The position numbers and the translations under genes are program-made. Shown in pieces: positions 26,791 to 37,800 of a DNA stretch of 64,000 nucleotides. Where the stretch lies: positions 1,302,001 through 1,366,000 of the forward strand of contig NZ_AQOV01000001.1 in assembly GCF_000365425.1 (NCBI RefSeq), written 5' to 3'. Origin of the DNA: Methylomonas sp. MK1. GTDB taxonomy: Bacteria; Pseudomonadota; Gammaproteobacteria; Methylococcales; Methylomonadaceae. Under the pieces are notes generated by a model. It was not told where the DNA came from. It made no database searches and worked only from the letters and a program-made list of their open reading frames with translations. Within the stretch, counting starts at the first letter, position 1. Each line of letters starts with the position of its first letter.

Positions 26791-28578
26791 TCAGCTATGC
26801 TGCTCGGCGAGTTTGGCAACGAATTCATCGACGAACACATGCATGTCGGCGGTCACCGCCTTGATGATGCTGCCCAGATAGTTGTAGGCAAACAAAGCAG
26901 GAATCGCCACGCCCAAACCGGCTACGGTCGCCGCCAAGGCCGCTGCGATACCCGGTGCGATAGCGTTGACATTCACTTCGCCGCTGGCGGCAATCGCCGC
27001 AAAGGTGATCATGACCCCAACCACGGTGCCCAGCAGACCCAGGAACGGACCACCGGAAATCGCGATGGTCAATAACACCATTTGCGAATTAAGTTTTTGC
27101 AGTTCCCGGACCAACACGCCGTCCATCGAGGCCTTTACCGCATTCAAAGCCTGGGCAGACAAGCCCTGGTCGGCCGCTTCGGCACCCACGCTTTTAGCCA
27201 GACGTTTATTCATTTCCTGCACGCCGACATGGTAGATGCGATAAATGGAAGAGCCCGCAAAAGCCGCATGATTGCCGGTCAAGGACAGTAACAACGGCGA
27301 TTCGTCATAATCTTCCTGGCCGTCTTCGTCCTGGTGATCCAGATTGCTTATATTTTTGGCGCCTAATTGGCTGAAGGCTTCTTCGAATTTTTTGTTTTCA
27401 CTGCGGGTACGGTTCAACACAATCGCCTTGCTGACAATCACCAAGGTACTGACGATGAACATCACCCCCAGAATACCAATGATGACCCAGCCGTCCACGG
27501 TGACGTTATCCAGCGTCGACATTAAATAGGATTCGCCACCCTCTTCGCTGTCGGGCGTACTGTCTTCACCATAGTTCAACAACGCCGACGACTGGCCTTG
27601 CATGAGCGCCGCGAATTGTAGGTAATTCTGATCCCTCGCCACTTTAGCAATACCGAACTCGTCAATGGCGCCGACTAAGCCGCGTGAACCGTCCACCGCC
27701 GCGCCGATACTCATATCGCCCAACAACGACGGCACACTCGCCGGCAAGATACCGACCGGCTTACCATCCACATATAACGTAAAACCGTCCTTGTTACCGG
27801 CGACCGACAAATACTGCCACGTGGCCAAATTTAGATCGGCGGAGCTAACCAATTGCTTACGATTAACTTCCAAAACTGGGGTTTGACCTCTAACAGATAA
27901 AATCAGCCCATCGCGCGCAAATATTACTCCGTCGGTCTGCGCCTGATCGATTTTCACCCATGCCGAAACCGTCCAGCCAAATTCGACAGCCATCTGAATG
28001 GCGGGCGTTGCCGCAATGCGTATCGATTGACTGCCGTTAAAACCGCCAGCTTCGCCAATGGCTCCGCCTTCCACAACCGTTTGCGTAGCCGTAGCCGGTT
28101 GATTGGCGTACGCCGTAGCGTCTTTCACCGGACCGGCCTCGAAGTGATAGGCAACCGCTTGCGCCACATCAAAAATACCCGGCGCATCCTGACCGTCCAC
28201 AGCCTTGGGATTGCCATAATACATCCAGAACATCGACTCCTCAGCGCTTGCGATGTCTTTGGGCAATTTCACCCAAATCAGCGCCATCTCGTTGACCGTA
28301 TCGATTTTTTCGATATAAAACTTCAACGGAGTCTTATCGTCGCCGGCCATGAAGCGCAAATCTTTGCCGTTTTCGCCCAAATCGGCGAAGAAGCTGAAAT
28401 TGCCGGTATGTAAACGCACCAGCACCAAGCCTTCAGCTACCGGCGTCACGCCGCCCTGCTGCAATTGCTGGGCGTCTATGGTTATTTTCTTTCTATATCC
28501 CCAGTCGTCGTTCCACCAAGCTTGGGCCAGTCCGGGCATCGCCAACAGGGCCGCTACTAATAACACAATCCGTTTCAT
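26791..28578 (-). CDS. ExbB/TolQ-type channel with DUF2341 and LamG ectodomain
   Basis: 595 residues from ATG 28578, chosen because MKRIVLLVAALLAMPGLAQA is a clean signal peptide. DUF2341 domain about residues 22-130 (WWNDDWGYRKKITID; MFWMYYGNP), a LamG/concanavalin-like domain about 140-320 (FNGSQSIRI, FGWTVSAWVKI, FTLYVDGKPVG), a membrane helix near 365 and a MotA/TolQ/ExbB channel at the C-terminus (GPFLGLLGTVVGVMITF; AALAATVAGLGVAIPALFAYN). The large periplasmic sensor-like part is absent in standard ExbB. First gene of exbB-exbD-tonB-porin-coiled coil; TpsA ends 303 bp upstream. Confidence 0.9.
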   Translation of the reverse strand: MKRIVLLVAALLAMPGLAQAWWNDDWGYRKKITIDAQQLQQGGVTPVAEGLVLVRLHTGNFSFFADLGENGKDLRFMAGDDKTPLKFYIEKIDTVNEMALIWVKLPKDIASAEESMFWMYYGNPKAVDGQDAPGIFDVAQAVAYHFEAGPVKDATAYANQPATATQTVVEGGAIGEAGGFNGSQSIRIAATPAIQMAVEFGWTVSAWVKIDQAQTDGVIFARDGLILSVRGQTPVLEVNRKQLVSSADLNLATWQYLSVAGNKDGFTLYVDGKPVGILPASVPSLLGDMSIGAAVDGSRGLVGAIDEFGIAKVARDQNYLQFAALMQGQSSALLNYGEDSTPDSEEGGESYLMSTLDNVTVDGWVIIGILGVMFIVSTLVIVSKAIVLNRTRSENKKFEEAFSQLGAKNISNLDHQDEDGQEDYDESPLLLSLTGNHAAFAGSSIYRIYHVGVQEMNKRLAKSVGAEAADQGLSAQALNAVKASMDGVLVRELQKLNSQMVLLTIAISGGPFLGLLGTVVGVMITFAAIAASGEVNVNAIAPGIAAALAATVAGLGVAIPALFAYNYLGSIIKAVTADMHVFVDEFVAKLAEQHS

Positions 28579-28881
28579 GATCACTCTCAAATCAAAACAT
28601 AAACTGGATTATCCCAACGTTTTTTTACATGATTATGACGAGCGGTAAAGTATCGAAAAAACTGGAAAAAATATTATTAAGCCGGACCTTAAATACTGTT
28701 CGCCTAAATGTCTTTGCGGGTACTGTCGAAGGGCACACCACTCTGGGCTTTGACGAGCTCAGCTCGAACGAAATACCGGTGATATAGGGCCGGGGTGGCC
28801 GCGAAAGGCGGCAAACCCATTGCCCGCTGCGAACACAGCGGGCAATTCGGCCATTTTCAGCCTGAATAGCAAGACAGCAGG
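28579..28881. other. Gap between tpsA and exbB-like gene
   Basis: No gene. It holds the tpsA-side hairpin (28820-28845) and a short repeat-like block around 28715-28775 containing CGAGCTCAGCTCG. The AT-rich part 28600-28700 could carry the promoter of the exbB-led operon, but no clear -35/-10 pair is seen. Confidence 0.5.
28820..28845 (-). terminator. Hairpin downstream of tpsA
   Basis: TTGCCCGCTG / CAGCGGGCAA, a 10-bp perfect GC-rich stem with 6-base loop, 36 bases past the giant adhesin stop codon on its 3' side. A long U-tract is lacking. Confidence 0.6.
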
Positions 28882-31800
28882 CTATTCACCAAAACCCAAA
28901 ATATCCACGCTCAAGATACCCAAGGTGTTGGTCGCTGCCTTAGCCAGTTTTTCGGCAGCTTCCTTGCCGACGCTGCCGGTACTATCCAGCGACTTGCCGA
29001 CCGCAGCCGCCACGTTGCTGACGCCGGTCAAACCGGCGGCGACACTGCCGGTCGCAGCCACCGGCACACCCACGGCAGAACCACCGATATCGATATTATC
29101 GGCGCCGACGATGGCGGTTGCCGCCAGCGTAATGTTATTGCCTCTGATACCCGCCTCACCGGCGTCGATGATGCCGCGCGGTGCAAACAACAACACGTCC
29201 CCTGCTCCCACCGTTCTGATACCGCCACCTTGCAACACCGGCGATACTTCCAGTACCGGCATACCCGCCGCATCGTAACTGACTTTAAGCGGCGGAGCCG
29301 CCAATGCGGTTTGCGCGCTACGACCGGCATCGACATCGCCTTCAGTGGAACCGCCGGTTATATTGCCGTTACCCAAGGTCACCACGCGCTGGATGTTCAC
29401 GTCGATGTCGTTGCGGGCCAGCAGGTTGGCCTCGCCCTGCTTTTTCACGATCACGCCCAACTCATCATCTTCCTTTGCCAAACCAATATCGGCGGTCGCC
29501 AAACCCACGGTAATGCCGCCATTGGGAGTAAACAGATTGGCATCGCCGCCATCCTTGGTTTGTATCGAACTCAAGAACAGCGAAATATTGCCCAGCTTGG
29601 GCCTAACCAGTTCGCGGGCGTCGTCTTTCTCGCGGTCGCTAGCACTGGCAAAGGTTTTACCCTGCCGTGCCAACTCCGCCTCGATCTTTTGCTGTAACGC
29701 GGCATTCAGACTGTTCAAGATATTGCTGGCACTGGTATCGGCGTTTACTACAATGCCGTTCGCAGCATCAATGCGGTATTCGCTATTGCCTGCCAACAAG
29801 GTAGTACCGGGGAACAGCGACTCGATGGTAGCCAGCAATTTTAGTTCGGCCAGATCCTGAGCCTGTTTGGTAGTGGCTTTGGCCAACGTGCTTGCATTGG
29901 CTTTTACCTCCTGCAAAAACACGCTTTGCACGACGCTTAACAGCTTACTGTCCAGGCGGGCCTTATCCACCGTGGAAAGCCCGCTAAATGCCAGTTTGGC
30001 GGAATCGACGTTTAACGAAGAGTCGCCGGTGATGCTGCGCATTTCCTGCACGAACAAATTCAGGTAACGCTGATTTTCCAGGACGTATTTACCCGAGTTG
30101 AGCATAAACCCTTCGGCAAAGCCGTTGCTGTTCAGCGCACCGCCAGCCAAACCGGCAATCACGGTAATGTTGGCACCATCATCCGCCAGCGCGGCATTGG
30201 ATTGATCGCCCGACGAAGTAATGCCGATGGACGATCCCAAATTCACATCCCGGCCCGCCAGCGCGGTTAGTTGTCCGGGACCGGCCACGTCTATACCTTG
30301 ATCGGCTTCGATGATATTGCCGGTATCGGGGTGAATATTAATCGTGTAACGAATATCCCGGCCGGCATTAAAGATACTGACAGCGTCGGCGTTGTTATGT
30401 TGAATATTGAACGTGGCGCGGACAATATCCTGACCAGCGCTAACCTCGGCGGGCTTGGCTAATACGAATACGATGTCATCATCGATACGGCCGATGTTGC
30501 CGCTGCCGGTGCTAATCAACACCGGATTCGGGTCATTGGCGTGCAGCGGCGTGCTGGCATGTATCGCGGTGGGCGATTGCGGTTGCTGAATATCCAGAAC
30601 CTTCAGCACATTGTCCAAGTCGGTTAAGGAAGACCCGACGAAGGGCAATGCGGCGCTAGGTAATGCCGCTGGTTCCGCATCGCTCAAAATAATCCGCGGA
30701 TTACCCTTACCGGTTAAATTCTCAGCCGCAAATAACTCCAAGTCACCCTGCGCCGATGGGTACAAGGTGAAGCTCTTGTCCACGGTAATATTGCCGTTCA
30801 GTGCGTAGGCATGCAGGCCGGCGGGATAAACCAAAAAGCCTTCGGAAATATTGGTATTGGTGGCCTTCTTCAAACTGGCGATGTCGTTTTTCAGGCCAAG
30901 GTCGCCGGAGAGCGTGGTCAATGTCACATTGCTATCGGTGCTGTAGCGGAAAAACCGATTCGATGAAGCATTGATCAAATCGACCGAATCCGGCAAGGTC
31001 ACGAACATCGGATCGACAATCGCTTCCAGGGCCATGGACTTGCCGGCGACTACATTAAACTGCGCATCTCCCAAAGCCAGTATCGGATTCAGCCCTTTGT
31101 TGGTGCCGGCTTTCAGCGATCCGTGCGCATAAATATCCGCCGCCCCGCCATCCACATAAAACACGCCGCCGGCGATATCGCCACCCGCCTGCAATTGCAG
31201 ATTACCGCCGCCGTTCACTTCGACCACATTGGTCTTGAACGTGATAACAGTGGCATCCGCTACCGGCGTATCCCGTTCACCTACCTGTTTACCGGTGGTA
31301 GGGATCATCACCGACAAGTCTTCGACATTTCCGCCCGCGCTGATGCGGACATTACCGCCGCCGAAAGCGGTTACGCTTTGCTGATGCTGACGAGAAAAGC
31401 CACTTGAATCGCTAATACCCAAGGCCACGCCCCAGGCTGTCGGACGTTCCGAATCAAATTCCGTACTGTGTTGATTGCTGTTGGACCAATCGCCGGTACG
31501 TACCAACGCATCGCTGAGCAACTGCGCACTAGGTTTGGCATCGATATCGCGCCCAACCTGAATGCTGATATCGCCGCCATCCACGGGATATTCGGCATAG
31601 AACAGCGCGGCTAAATCCGGCCCGCCACTACCCCAGCGTTTGGCGTCGTCGGCATCCGCGCGGCCCGCCGTGTAGATTGAAGAGCTTGCATTACCGTAGA
31701 CCAAGTCGCGAGCCGCGCGAATATCAATATCGCCGGTGCCGGTCCGCACGCTGACATCATTGGCTAAACTGACGTCGCCGCTGCCGGCGCTGGTCAACAG

Positions 31801-34800
31801 ACTGGCAGAGGCCAGCACTGTCATTGCATTGGCGGAACCCAAATCGGCGCCGCCGATCAGCTGGTAACTCCATGAAGCACCGGTTTGCAAATAATCGCTG
31901 ACGTTGATAGCTCCAAAACTTGCGGAATTCAAAACGCCGGTGGAAAAGCCGTCGCTCAAATTGGCATTGATTAACAAATTGCCTTTCGCTCTAAGCGTTA
32001 ACACCCCAACCAGATCGTTATTCGCGCCATAACGCCAGGCTTCTCCGCTATCGAGTTTTCCCAAATCCCACGTCTCGGCGATGGTCAAATTGCCGCTGCT
32101 GCGAACTTCTACGCCGGGGATAATGGTAAAGCCGGCGCCGAAGCGGCTGTTAGCGACATTAGCCGCCGCCAAATCGCTCATATAGGCCAGATTATCGTTA
32201 TGCATCGCCAGCTGTTCGGCGGAGGCGATACGGCTATTGTTATAAATACGCGCGCCTTCAACGGTGACGTCGGTATCGCCAACGATAGTACCGGCGGCGA
32301 TGGCTTTGACGTTAATGTCCGCCAGACCGTCGCCGTCGGTATCGTCGCGGTCGGCACGTAAATACACCTCGCCCGCCGCACCGGCTCCAGCCGCTGCAAC
32401 GTTGATGCGCGCACCGGACTGGATATCAATGCCCGCGCCATCTAATGCGGACCCATCGATAGACGACAAACTGACCTTGCCGCCGTTGCCATTCGCCGCT
32501 TGCGCGTTCGCCAGAATCAGCGCCGAGCTATTCAGCGTCAGCAGATCTTCGGCTGCCAACGTCACCGAACCGCCATTCGCACCCGCAGCATCCAAGGTGC
32601 CGGCAATGCTGATATTGCCGGTATCGGCGAATAAATTGATCGCATTTGCACTCACGGTTTGCCCGGCCTCTACAACGATATCGCCGCTACGCGTTCTCAG
32701 TTCGACAGCACCGCTAAAACCGGCGGCGGCAAACACCGCGTTCAAAGCACTAAATCCGCCGGCACTCAAACTGCCGGTGTCAACGGTGACCCGGCCACCG
32801 TTTGCCTTGCCGACACCACGAGCATCGATAAAACCGTTGAATTGCACTTGGCCGGCGCCGGCTTGCACGGACAGTAAACCGGCAAGCATCTCGGCGTTAC
32901 TGGCGTTTAACAACAGCTTGCTGCCGGCTTCGATGCTGACATTGCCAAGCTGAGAACTCAAACTGATTTTGCCGCCGGACAGATTCACCGGCTTGCTTAG
33001 GCCGGCATACGCCACCGCGCCGGAGACATCGATCAGCGCATTACCGCCCAAGGTCACATCACCCTGCAAGGCGTTCATGGCCACATTACCGGTTTGATAA
33101 AACAAGGCCGTGTTCAAACCAATGCTATCGGCTTCCAACAATAATTGCGCGGCTATGCCTTGGGTACCGGCAGTTAGCGTCTGGCTACCGCCCGTGAGAG
33201 ACAAGCCATGGCCGCTGGCATTGATGATGGTTTTAGCGCCATTCTCGGCACTGACAAACGGCGTATTCACGCTCAAGTCAGTCAATGCGGTTAAGGTGCT
33301 GTCACCCTTGCCCAACATACGCTCGCCGGCATTAACATTGACTGCGGCAAATCCCGACAGCTGGAATTTACCTTGGTCCAACAACAGCTGTTGCACATTG
33401 ATATTCAATACCCCGCTGCCGTCGCCCGCCAAAACACTGCCCGTAGACTTGCTGTTGGCAATACTCAGGGTTTTCGCATTCAAAGACAGGGTTTTCCCAG
33501 CATTGGCTTTACCGGCCAGACCCAAGGCATCAATGCGTAAATCGCCGAATTGAAAAGGCTGACCAAGGGCATCGGTTTGCAATAACTCGCCGTACAAGTT
33601 GACCATACCCCGGCTGCTCAACACCAACTCGTTAACAGTCAAGTGTGCGAGCTGAGTATTATCCAGCGACAGGCCAGTCGATACGCCGGCGGTTTCGCCG
33701 AGGTTGATAGTTTCCGCGCCGAGATACAAGGAACCGCCGGCCAGATTCAATTCGCCGGCCATTTTGGTCCGCCGTGTCGAGTCCAGCGCCACCGAACCCG
33801 CGCCGGCCGAAATTACCGCGCCGGCACTTATGTTTAGATCGCCTTTCAAGCCCTTGGCGCCGGTTCGGTTGATCGTTGCCTGTTTGCCCGCCGATGCGCG
33901 CAGCAACGCGCCGTCGCCGTTCACCTCAAGCACCGTATCGCTATCGGTATCAGCGACCGCGCCGCTGGCTTCGATTTTGGCGCCCTGTTCAAGCGTGACG
34001 GTTTCGCTGGCGGCTAGCAAGGCCTCCGGTGCTTTCAAGGTCGTGTTTTCGGCTACCGTCACCGACTTGGCGATGACATCCAGCTTGGTGTGGCCGGTCG
34101 CGGCGTCAAAGCTTCTCACCGCCCCCAGCAACAAGCTATCCACTCTAAACTTATCCAGGTCGCTAACCAACAATTCAACATCGTCGGTTGCGGCGGTTGT
34201 GCCCAAGGCCAATTTATCCGCCACGATGTCTACCAAGCCGCCACGTCCGCCCTCGACCACATCGGCCACCACGGTGGGTAGCTCCAGACGGGTTTTGGCG
34301 TTTAGCACCAATTGCCCGGCATCTTGCGGCAGACGCGGAATCGCCAGTTCTTTATTTACCGCTCTATCCGCGAAAAATTGGTTGGCCGAGCTGATGTTGT
34401 ATTCGCTACGCGTTTTAGCAATGCTGCCGGCTTCGACCACATACTCGGACCAATACTGATCGCGGATGTCTGTTCCGGCAACGCTCCGGTAGCCGGTAAC
34501 GACAGCAGCGCCATCGACCCGGGTTCTACTGGTGCCGGGAATTGCATTGGCGCTGCCGGCGACCGGCGACACCAAAAATGCATCCGGCAATAAGGCGTAA
34601 CGAGCCGGCAGTAAGGCATAGTAGCCGGCGGCAAGGCCGCTACCGGCACCGATGTAAATGCTATCGCCAGTCTTCAAACCTGATTCGGGAAACGATTTGG
34701 GGTCGAACGGCGAATAACCGGATATACCCGGCACTACCGCAAAGCGTTGATCAGTATCAAGAACATCTACCGAACCGCCATCACCGGGAATAAATTCGAA

Positions 34801-37800
34801 GCCCAATAAATCGCCGCCGCCGGATAAATCCACCAAAGCACCGTCTTCCCGAAGGATTTGCGCGGCTTTAACGGTTATTTTCTTCTCGGGGCTTTCAAAC
34901 ACCCGCTTTTTATCCGTTTCAGCCGGTTTCAGATCGGGGTTGACCACGTTAAGATTGTTGCCGGTGCCGGCCAAGGGCAGCAGCCATTCCAGGCCGCCCT
35001 GGGTGACGCCCAGCGGGATGATTTGCCCCTTGGCCGAAACCGACGTCATGCTGTCGGCGCCGAAGGTCACCGATTTTGTCGCCTCCAAAACGATCTCGCC
35101 CAAGGGCGCGGTCAGCACGCCGTTTTGGACGATATTCGGCCCCTGCACGGTCAAACTGCCCAAGGCGGACAGCACCGGCGCGGCCTTACCGCTTTTGTTG
35201 AAAGTCACCGTGCCGTTCGGATCGCCGGTGACCGCCAAGGTAAACTCGGTCAAGGAGGTGGGATAAACCTGCGCCGCAGTTAAATTAAGCTTGGAAAAGG
35301 TTTTAAATTCGCCGACAAAATCCAGTTCCTTACTGTCGATCCGTATCCCTTTCAGGCGAATATCGTCGTCGGCGGCAAGATCAACCGTATTAAAACCGGT
35401 CGTTACCGAGCCACCGACCAAATCGATCAAATCGGCATTAACCGCCAATCGGCCATCGCCGTTGCTGGTTTTTACTATCGGTGCGCGATAGCTATCCGAC
35501 CCCAAAGTCGCGGTGGTAGCGCTGATTTGCACATTACCGGTATCTGCGGCGGTGTTCCGCTCCCAACCAAAATTGACCGCATCCAAAGCAATAGCGTTAT
35601 TCAGTTGCAGATCGACATCGCCTGTAAAACGAATCTCACCCTTCTCTCCGGATACAGCCAGATCCACAGAGCTAAAACCGCCCTCGCTAATCTGCTCAGC
35701 GGCCAGATAGCCAATGCCGGTCAGCCGATCACCGGGCGAATCTTTCTTGGGTAATGAATCGCCCGGTTTAGAAAAAGCAGCGGAAAACGGTACATTCCGT
35801 TCCTGGGAGATTTTTAAAATGCGCGGGGCGCGCGGAAAGATGGAGTTTTCTGCATCCGGATCGGCACGATTATCTACGTTAAGAAACACCGACAATTTAC
35901 CGCCGGAGGTGCCGGGCGCAGCGCCGCCGGCGGCTTGCATATCGCCGTCCAGAAACGCGCCTTCGGCGGCGGTAATATTGATACTGCCGGCATGCGAACC
36001 TACTAGGGTAGCAGCAAAACTCGCACCTATCGCCGCGGGACTATTAACCGGTAAATCCAGGATGTCTTGGCTACCGGATACATCGATCAAAGAGCCGGCC
36101 TGGGAGGCAAAAAAGCCGCGTTGCGCATTGACGACCACCTTGCCGCCGTCAAAAACCTTACCGATACGCCGGCCCAAGCCGTCCACGGTAATTTGACTGC
36201 CACCGGACACATCGATGCGGGCAGTGCTGCCCAGCCAGATGCCTTGATTCTGCTGGTACTGCGGATCGACCTCACTTTGATCGGGAATAATATCCAGAGC
36301 CACCGTACCGCCATGCGCGACGATCCGGCCATCCAGCACCAGGGACGAATCGGACTCCAGCGTAACGCTGCTTAAATCGTCGGCGTTAATAGTTGCGGTA
36401 GCAGCCACCAGCAAATTGCTGTTGGCATTAATCCCGGCGGCATGATCGGCTCGCAAGGTCAATTTGCTGGGTGCGCGCAGTTCCGGCAACAACGTCGTCA
36501 AATCCGAGAATGCTTCGATACCGTCAGCGTTGGCCTGTTCCAGATAGGTGTTGTTTAGTACTCTGTTCTGTTGGCGCAGCTCAATATTGGCGCCGTCTTC
36601 CACCGTCAATCCGTTCAGATTTGCGCCGATATCGAACTCGGCAAAGCCGCCTTCACCGAAAAACGCAGTGGCAATTTGCAAAGGCTGCACGCCGCCATCG
36701 CCTCTGCTCGGGGTTTCTTCCCGACGAATGGCTACCGCGTTGGCTTTTACGGTAAAGCCGCCGCCTTGTTGCATGGCATAGGCGTGCATAACGCCATCCA
36801 TCAGCACGTTAGCGCCGGCGTTGTCTATGGCAGGTTCGGCGACCAACACAATGCCGCCCTCTTGCAAGGTATCGCCCTTGCCTGTGGTTCTTTGCGCCTT
36901 ACCGGCTTCCAGCGTACGGTCTTCGTGCAACCAGGCGCCGGCGCTGATGTCGATCAAACTGCCGGCCCGCAAATTCACGCCGCCGCCGTTACCCTTGGCC
37001 TTGGCAATAAAAGTACCGCCGTCTATGGCCACCGTCTTGCCGTCAAGATTTTCCGGCTGGGCGAAATCGTTAATCCATTCCCCGCGCAAATCGATTGTCG
37101 CCCCGGAAGCCAGGTTAATCTCGCCTTGCAATCCCGCCGCGTTGGTTTCGGCGGTTTCCAGCTTTACCGTGGCCCCGGCACCGACGATATTGCCGCGCAC
37201 GTCAACCGCGCCGCCTTGTAACGTCAGATTGCCGCCGGCGACCAAGCGCAGGGTCGCATTGTCGGCGACGCTGATGTTACCGTTGGTTTTAAACACCGCA
37301 GTATGCACGCCGCCGTCGATGAGCTTGTTGGCATCCACGGCCAAAGCCATGGCCAAGCCGTCATTTCCGACCGGGAACACGTCGTCGATATCCAAATCAA
37401 TGCTGTTTTGCACGCCAGCGGAGAAAATCAATGCCTGCGCATTACTCTGGGTAAACGCGGTATCTACCGTCAGACGGCTGCCCTTGGCTTGCTCGGCCAG
37501 CGTCCGCTGCCGCCTCCCGTTGGTGGTTTTACCCAGCAGTTCGCCGTCTAAAATCGCGTTGTTAGCTCTGACCATTAAGCTGCCCGCGTCCTGACCTTCG
37601 ACATAACCCGGCTCGAAACGCGCCAGCGTGAATGGACCGTCGATTTTCCAGACTTTGGTGATGCCCCATTTTTGATATTTTTTCACCACCTCGCCGTAAA
37701 TCGCCTCGTAAGGCACCAAAGGATCGGCTTCGCTAATATCGACCAAGCGGCCATTGGCTAGCAACTTACTGGTGGTAATAAAGCCATCCAGATAGGTAAT

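Noticed and set aside
32264..32953. Long plus-strand frames inside the giant adhesin gene (also 33704-34459, 36571-37221 and others)
   Set aside because: They are antisense shadows of the repetitive, GC-rich tpsA coding sequence, with no ribosome binding sites or family motifs.
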